NCBI RefSeq assembly: GCF_039414295.1
Contig: NZ_JBCITM010000018.1
Coordinates: 11,851-75,850, forward strand
Reading direction: 5' to 3'
DNA from: Anoxynatronum sibiricum
Lineage (GTDB): Bacteria > Bacillota > Clostridia > Peptostreptococcales > Tindalliaceae
DNA: 64,000 nt
Part shown: positions 17,303-25,768 of the stretch, in pieces
Numbering within the stretch: the first letter of the stretch is position 1
Layout: every line of letters starts with the position of its first letter
Notes under the pieces: generated by a model
What the model was told of the DNA's origin: nothing
Seen by the model: the letters and a program-made list of their open reading frames with translations, nothing else
The model's database searches: none
Position numbers and translations under genes: made by a program

Positions 17303-18751
17303 ATGGAATTCTTGGAAAAGTTGGTTGGGTGGTTGTGGGGCCTACCCCTCATCGTCACGATTCTCGGCACAGGGATTTATTTCACAGTGGCAACCGGTTT
17401 TTTTCAATTTCTCAAGTTTGGACACATCTGGCAGCAAACCTTCGGAAAGCTGTTGAAGCGACATGAAGGCGAAGGAACAGATGGACTTTTATCTCCTTTT
17501 GAAGCGGTATCCACCGCCATCGGCGGTTCAGTGGGCGTAGGGAACATAGGCGGCGTCGCCACTGCCATTGCTGTTGGAGGCCCTGGCGCTGTTTTTTGGA
17601 TGTGGATCGCCGCACTGGTGGGCATGGTCATTAAAATGGCGGAAGTCACCCTGGCCGTTTACTACCGCTCCAAGGATGAAGTGGGCAACCCTTACGGCGG
17701 CCCCACTTTCTATATGGAAAAAGGCCTGGGTATTGAAAAACATTTCAAGGGCTGGCCTATTCTTGCCTTCATCTTCGGCGCCGGCATTTTTTCCACCTTT
17801 TTCATCACCATGCAAAACTACACCGTTTCTGAAGCCGTCGGAAACACCTTCGGCATTCCCCTGCTGGCGGTTTCAGTCGCCTACATTGCCCTGGTGTATC
17901 TGATCATCAGCGGCGGCATTCCCAGCCTGGGCAAGGTGGCAGGCCGGCTGGTGCCTTTCATGACAGTCTTTTATGTTCTCGCGGGCCTCTTTATCATCAT
18001 TAAAGACATTGCCAACCTTCCTGGCGCTCTGGCTCAAATTGTCACCGGCGCCTTCACCGGTACCGCCGCCGTGGGCGGCTTTGCCGGGGCTGCCATGGCC
18101 AGGGCCATTCAGATGGGCATGGCCAGAAGCGTCTATTCCAATGAGGCCGGCTGGGGTACTTCTCCCATGATCCATTCCACCGCCCGCACCGACCACCCGG
18201 TTCGTCAGGGATTGTGGGGCGCCTTCGAGGTATTCGTAGATACCATCATTGTATGTACCATCACTTCGCTGGTAATCGTTATGACCGGTGCATGGACATC
18301 CGGCGCTTCCGGTGCCACCCTGACCCTTACAGCATTTGAGATGGAAATTGGCACCCTGGGCCGTTATCTCATTGCGGTTTCCGTCTTCCTGTTTGGTCTC
18401 ACCACCACCACCGGCTGGTATGCTTACTACGAGATTCTGCTGCGCCACCTGTTCCGTAACAATGTGAGCGCCAAGGACAACATCCTGAAGATCTACCGCT
18501 GGACTTATCCGGTTCCCGGTATTATCATGGTGTTGTTGGCAGTTTACGGCGAGCTTCCCGGCGCCACCCTCTGGCTGTTTGCTGATTTAACCTCAGCCAT
18601 TCCCACCTTTATCAACGTGCTGGTGATCCTCGTACTCAGCCCCACTTTCATTCATCTGGTGAAGGATTACCGGGGCCGACACCTGGGTGATGGTGATTTT
18701 GACCGCAACTTCCACGTTTTTTATGAAGATGACCCGGCCAAACGTTCTTAA
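17303..18751 (+). CDS. Sodium:alanine/glycine symporter, AgcS family
   Basis: A 482-residue multi-pass symporter of the AGCS family (Na+ or H+ coupled alanine/glycine uptake). Family motifs are clear: GNIGGVATAIAVGGPGAVFW near residue 80, YGGPTFYMEKGLG, and SVYSNEAGWGTSPM around residue 280. The length is typical. The open frame extends to 17255, but AAAGGAGG before ATG 17303 decides the start. A hairpin follows the gene and then a YtcJ-type amidohydrolase, so the symporter may bring in the product or substrate of that enzyme, although the intervening hairpin leaves co-transcription uncertain. Confidence 0.95.
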   Translation: MEFLEKLVGWLWGLPLIVTILGTGIYFTVATGFFQFLKFGHIWQQTFGKLLKRHEGEGTDGLLSPFEAVSTAIGGSVGVGNIGGVATAIAVGGPGAVFWMWIAALVGMVIKMAEVTLAVYYRSKDEVGNPYGGPTFYMEKGLGIEKHFKGWPILAFIFGAGIFSTFFITMQNYTVSEAVGNTFGIPLLAVSVAYIALVYLIISGGIPSLGKVAGRLVPFMTVFYVLAGLFIIIKDIANLPGALAQIVTGAFTGTAAVGGFAGAAMARAIQMGMARSVYSNEAGWGTSPMIHSTARTDHPVRQGLWGAFEVFVDTIIVCTITSLVIVMTGAWTSGASGATLTLTAFEMEIGTLGRYLIAVSVFLFGLTTTTGWYAYYEILLRHLFRNNVSAKDNILKIYRWTYPVPGIIMVLLAVYGELPGATLWLFADLTSAIPTFINVLVILVLSPTFIHLVKDYRGRHLGDGDFDRNFHVFYEDDPAKRS

Positions 18752-18839
18752 CACCATTCCATAAACATTCCATTCCGACGCTTTGATGCTGTCAAGGTGC
18801 ATCATCAGAATGCTCTGACTCACCATTCGTATTGTCAAT

Positions 18840-18878
18840 GCGGCCAGAAGGGTTCAACACGTCTGGCCGCTCTCATTT
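18840..18878 (+). terminator. Terminator-like hairpin between agcS and the amidohydrolase gene
   Basis: GCGGCCAG (18840-18847) pairs perfectly with CTGGCCGC (18863-18870), followed by the moderately T-rich TCTCATTTATT. It would end or attenuate agcS transcription. Confidence 0.6.
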
Positions 18879-18900
18879 ATTATTTACAGGAGGTGTTTTC

Positions 18901-20517
18901 ATGGACTTGCTATTGATCAACGGACGCATTCATACCATGAACCCCCGGCAGCCACAGGTGGAAGCACTGGGGATTCGCGGGCAGCGCATCGCCGCCCTGG
19001 GCAGCACAGCAGCACTTCTGGCTGAAAAAACCAGCCAGACCCAGGTAATTGATCTGAAGGGTCAGGCAGTTTTTCCCGGTTTCAATGACAGCCACATGCA
19101 CCTGCTCAGCTACGGCTATTCCCTCACCATGGCCAACCTTGCCGGCACCGATTCCCTGAACGCCCTGCTGAACCGGGTGCGGGATTTCATGGATCAGCAG
19201 GTGATTTCTCCCGGCACTTGGGTGCGGGGCCGGGGATGGAATCAGGATCATTTTTCCGACGAGAAGGTCTTTCCCACCCGTTACGACCTTGACCACATTT
19301 CTACCCAGCACCCCATTTGCCTCACCCGCACCTGCGGGCATGTGCTGGTGGTGAACTCCAAAGCCCTGGAAATTCTGGGCATCACCCGGGAAACGCCCCA
19401 GTTTTCAGGCGGCCACTTTGATGTGGATGCCAACGGAGAACCTCTGGGGATTTTTCGGGAAGACGCCATGCGGGTGGTGTACAATGCCATTCCCGCTCCC
19501 TCCATGGAAGAAATCAAGGCCATGCTTGTGACGGCCTCCAAAGCACTGAATGCCTGCGGCATCACCTCGGTGGGCAGTGATGACTTTGAAGCCCTTCCCC
19601 AAAGCGACTATGAAAAAGTGATTGCCGCTTACCAAGAACTGGCAGCCGACGGCCAGTGCACTCTTCGGGTGTATGAGCAGTGCCTGCTTTCCGAGAAAAG
19701 CCGACTGCAAGGTTTCATCGACAAGGGTTATGTCACCGGTTGGGGAGACGCTTATTTTAAAATAGGCCCGTTGAAACTGCTCATTGACGGCTCTCTGGGA
19801 GCGCGAACCGCAGCACTTCACCAGCCCTATAGCGACGACCCCGACAACCGGGGCATTACCACCGCCAGCCAGGAAACCCTGAATGAACTGGTGGCCATGG
19901 CCCATGATGCCGGCTTTCAGACAGCCATTCACGGCATCGGCGACCGGGGCATGTCAATGGCCTTCGAAGCCATCGAAAAAGCTCTCACGGAGAATCCCCG
20001 GGCCGACCACCGTCACGGCATTGTGCATGCCCAGATCACCAACGAAACCCTGCTGGATCAGTTTGTTTCTCTGAAGGCTTTGGCTTATATTCAACCGATT
20101 TTTCTGGATTATGACTGGACCATCGTGCGGGACCGGGTGGGAGAAGAACGGGAACAGACCTCCTACAACTGGAAGGAAATGGTGCGCCGGGGCATCCATG
20201 CGCCCTGCGGCTCCGACGCCCCCGTGGAAACCTTCAATGTGATACAGGGAATTTACGAAGCTGTCACACGAAAAGACCTGCAGGGAAACCCGGCAGGCGG
20301 ATGGCTGCCCCAACAGGCGTTGACACCTCAAGAGGCTGTTTATGGCTATACCATGGAAGGGGCCTTCGCCACCTTCGAGGAGTCTGAAAAGGGCTCTTTG
20401 GAGGTGGGCAAACTGGCAGACATGGCAGTGGTTGACCAAGATCCCTTTGAAGTGGCCCCCGACGAAATCAAGGACATTCAGGTGGTCATGACCATTTTTG
20501 ACGGCAGGGTATTGTAA
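18901..20517 (+). CDS. YtcJ-like metal-dependent amidohydrolase
   Basis: A 538-residue amidohydrolase_3 family enzyme. Metal-binding features are visible: SHMHL (H-x-H of the first strand, near residue 66), HGIGDRG and HGIVHAQ further on, and the GSDAPVE aspartate near residue 440. Relatives include N-substituted formamide deformylase (NfdA) and the YtcJ/AepA group; the actual substrate of this protein cannot be read from sequence. It starts at ATG 18901 with AGGAGG 8 nt upstream; the longer frame from 18832 is rejected. It follows the AgcS symporter gene across a terminator-like hairpin. It is expected to be cytoplasmic, as no signal peptide is seen. Confidence 0.9.
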   Translation: MDLLLINGRIHTMNPRQPQVEALGIRGQRIAALGSTAALLAEKTSQTQVIDLKGQAVFPGFNDSHMHLLSYGYSLTMANLAGTDSLNALLNRVRDFMDQQVISPGTWVRGRGWNQDHFSDEKVFPTRYDLDHISTQHPICLTRTCGHVLVVNSKALEILGITRETPQFSGGHFDVDANGEPLGIFREDAMRVVYNAIPAPSMEEIKAMLVTASKALNACGITSVGSDDFEALPQSDYEKVIAAYQELAADGQCTLRVYEQCLLSEKSRLQGFIDKGYVTGWGDAYFKIGPLKLLIDGSLGARTAALHQPYSDDPDNRGITTASQETLNELVAMAHDAGFQTAIHGIGDRGMSMAFEAIEKALTENPRADHRHGIVHAQITNETLLDQFVSLKALAYIQPIFLDYDWTIVRDRVGEEREQTSYNWKEMVRRGIHAPCGSDAPVETFNVIQGIYEAVTRKDLQGNPAGGWLPQQALTPQEAVYGYTMEGAFATFEESEKGSLEVGKLADMAVVDQDPFEVAPDEIKDIQVVMTIFDGRVL

Positions 20518-20523
20518 TGAAAA

Positions 20524-20549
20524 GGAGGCGCCCTTATGGGTACCTCCTG
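20524..20549 (+). terminator. Terminator hairpin, first of two homologous copies
   Basis: AGGAGGCGCCC - TTAT - GGGTACCTCCT lies seven bases after the amidohydrolase stop codon. It is nearly identical to the hairpin at 20757-20782. The stem has one mismatch and one wobble, and no T-run follows, as expected if an element now separates it from its tail. Confidence 0.55.
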
Positions 20550-20756
20550 AAGTTGAAGACAAAGGGATTTAGCCAGGGTAGCTGACTCCAATCTTGTGTG
20601 TTTTTAGTCGAAAGTCTCGAAAACAGCGCCTGAACTCGCTGCGCTCAAACAGCAGGCGCTGGCGGTTTTCTCATCTTTTCGAAAAAACACTGACAAGATT
20701 TCCAAGGCTCCCCTTTACCAAATCCCTTGTCTTCATCATATTTTGTCTACAGTCTG
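20550..20756. repeat. Composite intergenic repeat element between duplicated terminators
   Basis: The segment is bounded by two homologous terminator hairpins. Its ends are two copies of one unit in opposite orientation: the right copy (about 20700-20756) reads CCTTTACCAAATCCCTTGTC...CTACAGTCTG, and the left copy (about 20550-20594) is its truncated reverse complement. A third copy of the unit is at 30210-30269, again between duplicated terminators. The middle (about 20599-20690) is a long imperfect inverted repeat with core GAACTCGCTGCGCTCAAAC. No protein is encoded convincingly. Confidence 0.65.
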
Positions 20757-20790
20757 AGGAGGCACCCCAACGGGTGCCTCCTTCTCTTAT
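20757..20790 (+). terminator. Terminator hairpin, second copy, with T-rich tail
   Basis: AGGAGGCACCC and GGGTGCCTCCT form a perfect 11-bp stem with a CAAC loop, followed by TCTCTTAT. It is homologous to the hairpin directly after the amidohydrolase gene. Confidence 0.7.
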
Positions 20791-20937
20791 GCTGCCGCTT
20801 CAGCCCCTGTCAGTTCAACCGCCCACGGCTTTTCTTTGTTGGACAGATATGAAGCTATCGTGTATTCTAAGGTAGTGAGCCTGTCTCACAAGATTCAGCC
20901 AATACATCCCTACTTAAGGGCCGCAGGGAGTGATCCG

Positions 20938-22314
20938 ATGAAAAATTTATACAAAATCCTCATCGTCGATGATGAAGTTGAATATCAGCATGTGCTGTCT
21001 CTGATTCTGTCGGATGTGGGCTATAAAACAGCCACCTGCTCCAACGGCCAGGACGCTTTGAATTACATGGAGGAACAGGCTGTTAATCTGGTGATCACCG
21101 ATCTGAAAATGCCTGTCATGGACGGGATGACATTGATTCGCGAAATCAAAAAGAAACATCCTGCCGTTGATGTGATTGTGATGACCGCTTTTGGAAGCAT
21201 TGAAAGCGCCGTTGATGCCATCAAATATGGGGCGGTTGATTATTATGTCAAGAGCGGCGACATGGATGATCTGGTGATAAAAGTGAACCGTTTGGCAAAA
21301 CTCAACAGGCTGGAGTTCAAAAATACCGTTCTGCTGAAAAACCAGAACGATCAGTCTTTCTTTCTCGAGTCACTAAGCCCTCTTTACCTGCATCTTCTTG
21401 AACTCTGCCAGCGTGCTGCCGATACAGGGATCAGCATTCTCCTACTGGGTGAATCAGGTGTTGGCAAAGAGGTCATTGCCAACTATATTCACCGTTTAAG
21501 CAGCCGGCAGCATGAACCCTTTGTTCCCATTAATTGCCAGGTTTTTCCCGAAGGTGTTATCGATTCAGAACTTTTTGGTCATGAAAAGGGATCTTTTACC
21601 GGTGCCATTGATTGCAGGGCCGGGAAGTTTGAACAGGCTAATCTGGGAACCCTGTTTATGGATGAAATTGGTGATTTACCCCTCTCAACTCAGGGAAAAC
21701 TTCTCAGGGCCATCGAAAGCAGAAAAATCCAGCGTTTGGGCAGTAACAAGTCCTTGTCACTGGATATACGCTTCATCTCAGCCACCAATAAACACCTGAA
21801 TCAATTAATTGCCGAAGGCACTTTTCGAGAAGATCTGCTTCACCGCATCAATACCTTAACCCTCACCATTCCACCTTTGCGGGAACGAAAAGAAGATTTG
21901 CCCAGTCTGATCCAGTTTTTCATTCAAAAGATTGAACAGGAACAGAAAAAGAAAGTGTCTCATGTGGATCAAAATGTGATGGATTTTTTACTTTCATATG
22001 ACTACCCCGGAAACATAAGGGAACTGAAGAACATCATTGAAAGAATGATTGCCCTCAGTAAAGACGGTCGCCTCACCTCCAGTGAAATCCTTCTCCCTGC
22101 CGGCAATAGCTGTGCTTCCCCTGTTCAGCAGGATGACATCTTGCACCCATTGAAAGAAGCCCGGGCATTTTTCGAGAAAAACTATATCCGAAAGGCACTT
22201 GAACGTCATGGGGGAAATGTGGCCAAAACATCCAAAACTCTTGATATCAGCACTCGTCAGCTATGGAACAAACTGAACCAGTACCACCTCCACGAAAACA
22301 CCCGGGACAAATAG
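20938..22314 (+). CDS. Sigma54-dependent response regulator for the TRAP transporter
   Basis: A 458-residue response regulator: receiver domain (about 1-125) with phospho-acceptor D55 in VITDLKMPVMDG, sigma54 AAA+ domain (about 150-380) with Walker A GESGVGKE and the loop GSFTGA in place of the commoner GAFTGA, and a C-terminal Fis-type helix-turn-helix (ISTRQLWNKL). Starts upstream of ATG 20938 are in frame but only this one has a ribosome site (AGGGAG) and begins the receiver fold. It is followed by its kinase gene. A sigma54 promoter at 24529-24545 precedes the TRAP genes, so it very probably activates them, in the manner of DctB/DctD. Confidence 0.93.
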   Translation: MKNLYKILIVDDEVEYQHVLSLILSDVGYKTATCSNGQDALNYMEEQAVNLVITDLKMPVMDGMTLIREIKKKHPAVDVIVMTAFGSIESAVDAIKYGAVDYYVKSGDMDDLVIKVNRLAKLNRLEFKNTVLLKNQNDQSFFLESLSPLYLHLLELCQRAADTGISILLLGESGVGKEVIANYIHRLSSRQHEPFVPINCQVFPEGVIDSELFGHEKGSFTGAIDCRAGKFEQANLGTLFMDEIGDLPLSTQGKLLRAIESRKIQRLGSNKSLSLDIRFISATNKHLNQLIAEGTFREDLLHRINTLTLTIPPLRERKEDLPSLIQFFIQKIEQEQKKKVSHVDQNVMDFLLSYDYPGNIRELKNIIERMIALSKDGRLTSSEILLPAGNSCASPVQQDDILHPLKEARAFFEKNYIRKALERHGGNVAKTSKTLDISTRQLWNKLNQYHLHENTRDK

Positions 22315-22422
22315 CTCCCATCAAGCCTCGTCTGCCATTCGGCAGCCTTCATGAAGTTTGGAGCTTTTGGGTCACTAATCATTGTCCGGGGTATATCCTG
22401 CCCCAGAGAAAAGGAGGATCTG

Positions 22423-24372
22423 ATGAAGCACTTAAAGCGCTTGGTCATCCTTATGCTGTTAATCCTGTTGTTTTTGATCCTTCGAACCATCGATTTGCAC
22501 TTTCGTTATAATATGAACCTGAGGGATTACTACACCATTCAACACAGTGCCATCCCAAGGGATGCCTGGCCCGGCGAAAGACCTCTCATTGTGGGCATCA
22601 GCAATCATCCACCCCTTGCCTATCTTAATGAAAATAATAACACCAGCACTGGCATTGGTGTGGATTATCTTTCTCAGCTGGCTATTGAAATGGGAACCCC
22701 CCTTCATCTGAAAATTTTATCAGCAGACCATTTGGAGCAAGCCCTTCATGATCAGGAAGTGGACATGGTCTTCATCGAAAGAAAACCTGTTTCAGAGAAG
22801 CTGATAGCTTACAGCCAGCCCCTCTGCGTGCTTCATGGAAGAGTGTTGGTGACGCGTCGCTCACAGATTCAACAACTGGACCAGCTCTGTGACGCGTTGC
22901 TGGTAACACTGGAAAAGGACCATATTAAAGCACCCTTTTCATTCCTGCTGGAAAGTTGTCATGCGCCGCCGCCAATGGAAGTGGAGAATCTTTATCAGGC
23001 ATTTGCATTGCTTCGAAACAGTCAGGCCGTCGGACTCATTGGAAATGACATGGAAATTGCCCATTTCCTTCACGTTACCAACAGAGGTTCGGCGTATACT
23101 TTTCTGGATCAACACCTTTACGAAAAGGAAATCTGCATTGGGGTGCTTCCCGGCAATGAAGCTCTTCTGATGGCCGTTGACAAAGGCATTCTGGAGATGA
23201 AGAAAAAAGACCTGATCTCCCTGACTCAGCAAAAGTGGCTGGGTGATTTTAAGAGCAGCCGGTTTGATAAAAAGCAGATTGAAAGAGCCTACCAAGTCAT
23301 CATTGGAGCCACCATTCTCATTGCTTTCTTTTCAATCTGGAACTACACCATTTCTCAGAAAGTCAGCTCACGCACCCGGGAGTTAAGCCAAAGTAAATCA
23401 GAGTTGCGCCTCATCATCGACTCTCTGCAACGGGGAATTATGCTGATTGATGCCAACGATCTCATTGTGGAATGCAATGACGCCATCACTGAACTGATTA
23501 ACACCAGTAAAGAAAACCTCCTGGGCCATTCTTACCTTCAAGTGCCTTCGTTGCGCCTTTTTCTTCAAAAGTCCCAGCAACAGCATGTTTTCCAGCTTGG
23601 AAAAAAGCACTTTACCATGACCAGTCAATTGCTTCCAAATAAGCGGAAGCTGATAATTCTGGAAGACTATACCGAAAAGTTCGTTTCCGAGAGAAGGGCA
23701 CGCCAGGAATCCAAAATGATTGCCATCGGCCAGCTATCAGCCGGCCTGGCCCACGAAATCCGAAATCCGCTGGGGCTGATCAAGAGCTATGTGTATGTGC
23801 TTGAAAAACAGAGCGCCGCCTCTGTCAAGAATCATGCCCTGTCCGTGATCAATGATTCTGTCACTCGCATTAATACACTGATTCAAAATCTGTTGCGGTT
23901 TTCCAGGCTGTCCAGTGATGATAAGCGCCCCGTCAATATTCAGGGGCTTGTCGATATGATTCTTGCCCTTGAAGAGAACAGGCTTGCCGAGAAAAATGTT
24001 GACGTCACCCTGGAACTGCCGCCACCTTCTGCTCCCGTCATCATGAATGAAGATGTGCTGAAACTCATTTTTCATAATTTGCTCAGTAACAGCACTGATG
24101 CGTTTATTGATTCGCAACAGCAAAACCAGATTCACATCCATGCCGTACTGCAGGGGGGCAACCTGGTGATCAAGTTCAGAGATAATGGTCAGGGCATCGA
24201 TGCTTCCTGCCTGGAATCTGTCTTTAACCCTTTTTTTTCCACCAAAGAGAGCGGCACTGGGCTGGGATTATATATTCTAAGTACCGAAATCTCCAAATGC
24301 GAAGGCAGCATTTCAGTGGACAGCTCTCCTGACGCAGGAACTGAGTTCACCATTATTCTTCCTGTTGATTAG
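22423..24372 (+). CDS. Membrane sensor histidine kinase with SBP_bac_3 sensor and PAS domain
   Basis: A 649-residue sensor kinase: N-terminal TM helix (about 7-22), extracytoplasmic SBP_bac_3-type domain (about 50-290, with GVDYLSQLAIEMG), second TM (about 300-322), PAS domain (about 335-430), HisKA with phospho-acceptor H444 in AGLAHEIRNPLGL, and HATPase with NLLSNSTDA, DNGQGI and GTGLGLYI boxes. ATG 22423 follows AAAGGAGG; the longer frame from 22351 has no ribosome site. It lies 108 bp after its partner regulator and just before the TRAP operon, so it presumably senses the transported organic acid or a related solute. A terminator follows. Confidence 0.92.
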   Translation: MKHLKRLVILMLLILLFLILRTIDLHFRYNMNLRDYYTIQHSAIPRDAWPGERPLIVGISNHPPLAYLNENNNTSTGIGVDYLSQLAIEMGTPLHLKILSADHLEQALHDQEVDMVFIERKPVSEKLIAYSQPLCVLHGRVLVTRRSQIQQLDQLCDALLVTLEKDHIKAPFSFLLESCHAPPPMEVENLYQAFALLRNSQAVGLIGNDMEIAHFLHVTNRGSAYTFLDQHLYEKEICIGVLPGNEALLMAVDKGILEMKKKDLISLTQQKWLGDFKSSRFDKKQIERAYQVIIGATILIAFFSIWNYTISQKVSSRTRELSQSKSELRLIIDSLQRGIMLIDANDLIVECNDAITELINTSKENLLGHSYLQVPSLRLFLQKSQQQHVFQLGKKHFTMTSQLLPNKRKLIILEDYTEKFVSERRARQESKMIAIGQLSAGLAHEIRNPLGLIKSYVYVLEKQSAASVKNHALSVINDSVTRINTLIQNLLRFSRLSSDDKRPVNIQGLVDMILALEENRLAEKNVDVTLELPPPSAPVIMNEDVLKLIFHNLLSNSTDAFIDSQQQNQIHIHAVLQGGNLVIKFRDNGQGIDASCLESVFNPFFSTKESGTGLGLYILSTEISKCEGSISVDSSPDAGTEFTIILPVD

Positions 24373-24420
24373 AATGCCACTAATGAACTCAGCCCGCTGA
24401 GTGAAATTTATTTCACAGCA

Positions 24421-24466
24421 AAGCACCAAAACCGCGAACTAAAATGCACGCTTTTGGTGCTTTTTT
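24421..24466 (+). terminator. Rho-independent terminator after the sensor kinase gene
   Basis: AAGCACCAAAA (24421-24431) pairs perfectly with TTTTGGTGCTT (24452-24462) and runs into six T residues. It separates the two-component genes from the TRAP operon. Confidence 0.8.
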
Positions 24467-24528
24467 GCGTTCTTTTCTCATCCGAATCTGGACCTCCGTC
24501 ATTTCAACCCTTTCAAGAACCGAAGAGC

Positions 24529-24545
24529 TTGGCATGGTTATTGCT
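24529..24545 (+). promoter_or_regulatory. Sigma54 (-24/-12) promoter of the TRAP transporter operon
   Basis: TTGGCATGGTTATTGCT fits the sigma54 consensus closely: GG at 24531-24532 and GC at 24543-24544 are exactly 12 bp apart, and the -12 box is TTGC. It lies 63 bp before dctP and downstream of a sigma54-activator/kinase pair. Confidence 0.85.
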
Positions 24546-24607
24546 ATTAATATAGCTGGCTGGAGCTGTTGCTTCGCCAAAATACATCATGTGGAAGGAA
24601 TGGTATT

Positions 24608-25639
24608 GTGAAAAAAGCAACATTAGCCTTACTTTTAATCCTGGTACTTCTGGCAGGTTCACTGGCAGGATGCGGCACCAGCTCGACAGACTCATCAGCA
24701 GGCAGTTCCGATGATGGTCCCATCAAAATCAACATTGGCCACACTGATTCTTCTCAACGCTCCACTCACTTATGGAGTGAAGCCCTGGCTGAGTATCTGG
24801 AAGAAAATGCTCCCGGGCGTTTTGAGGTAGTTGTATTTCCCGACGGACAGCTTGGCGATACACCTGACCTGGTTTCAGGCATCAAAACCGGAAATGTCAC
24901 CATGATGTTTGACCTGTCATCCGTGATCACTTCTGCCTCTGGTCCAGCGTCAACCAGTATCGATCTGCCTTACCTCTACCCTTCATTTGATGCTTGGGAA
25001 AAAGGCATGTTTGAAAACGGCGGCTTGGAATTGTTCAATGAAACCATTGCCGATGCTGGTTACTACTGCATTGATATGTACTATAACGGCATGCGCCAGG
25101 TGATCAGCCGGGACAAAATCTATGATTCTTCTGATGCCTTGAGCGGCCAACGTGTACGCATTGCACAAAACGATCTTAATATCGAAATCTGGCGTGCCAT
25201 GGGTGCCAATCCCACCCCCATGGCCTGGGGAGAAGTTGTCACCTCTCTTTCTCAGGGCCAAATCAATGCACTGGATCATTCTCTGGGTGTTTTCAATGAC
25301 TTTAACCTCCATGAAATTGCTCCTTATGTTACCTTAACCAATCATGCCAGTTCTCCCTTCCCCATCATTTGCTCAAAAGAGTGGATCGAAGCCCTTGATC
25401 CTGCTGACAGAGAAGTGTTGGAAGCAGGGGTGAAAATGGTGGCCGCTGAACAGCGCGCGGAAGAGTATGCCAAAGAACAGACCTACATTGATCGCTTTGT
25501 TGCAGAAGGTGCCACCGTGTACGAGTTGACTTCTGAGGAAATCGCCGCTTTCGAAGCATCTGTTCAACCCGTTTACGACTATCAAAGAGGCATTGTCGGC
25601 GACGAAATGGTGCAGCGGTGGTTAGATACCAGACCTTAA
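24608..25639 (+). CDS. dctP: TRAP transporter solute-binding lipoprotein, DctP type
   Basis: A 343-residue substrate-binding protein of the TRAP family. The GTG start at 24608 follows GGAAGGA and gives a lipoprotein signal with lipobox LAGC (residue about 21), so it is anchored outside the membrane. The DctP fold signature is present: RVRIAQNDLNIEIWRAMGA (the conserved Arg that binds the substrate carboxylate lies in this region), followed by GEVVTSLSQGQINALD. Substrates of this family are mostly organic acids such as C4-dicarboxylates, sialic acid, ectoine or amino acids; which one applies here cannot be told. A strong hairpin follows the gene before dctQ. It is the first gene of a sigma54-driven operon. 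Confidence 0.93.
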   Translation: MKKATLALLLILVLLAGSLAGCGTSSTDSSAGSSDDGPIKINIGHTDSSQRSTHLWSEALAEYLEENAPGRFEVVVFPDGQLGDTPDLVSGIKTGNVTMMFDLSSVITSASGPASTSIDLPYLYPSFDAWEKGMFENGGLELFNETIADAGYYCIDMYYNGMRQVISRDKIYDSSDALSGQRVRIAQNDLNIEIWRAMGANPTPMAWGEVVTSLSQGQINALDHSLGVFNDFNLHEIAPYVTLTNHASSPFPIICSKEWIEALDPADREVLEAGVKMVAAEQRAEEYAKEQTYIDRFVAEGATVYELTSEEIAAFEASVQPVYDYQRGIVGDEMVQRWLDTRP

Positions 25640-25651
25640 TCAAATTTTAGC

Positions 25652-25695
25652 AGTCAGCGATGAGAGGGTGCTACAGTGTCCTCTCATCACTGACT
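25652..25695 (+). promoter_or_regulatory. Intercistronic mRNA hairpin after dctP
   Basis: Two 16-nt arms (25652-25667 and 25680-25695) pair with one mismatch around a 12-nt loop. No T-run follows, so it is unlikely to terminate. Such hairpins behind binding-protein genes often stabilise the upstream mRNA so that the binding protein is made in excess over the permease. Confidence 0.6.
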
Positions 25696-25738
25696 TCAAA
25701 GAGTATTTCCCTTGCAAGTAATCGATTGAGAGGAGGTC

Positions 25739-25761
25739 ATTACTTCTGTCAGAGAAGTAAT
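25739..25761 (+). promoter_or_regulatory. Hairpin between ribosome site and start of dctQ
   Basis: ATTACTTCT (25739-25747) and AGAAGTAAT (25753-25761) form a perfect 9-bp stem with a GTCAG loop, starting two bases after AGGAGG (25731-25736). It covers the ATG at 25760. If folded, it brings the ribosome site to an effective 9 nt from ATG 25769. Confidence 0.6.
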
Positions 25762-25768
25762 GAATGCC

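Noticed and set aside
20594..20875. Small protein containing a SLRSNSRRW segment
   Set aside because: It is the translation of the palindromic repeat inside the intergenic element and not a gene.
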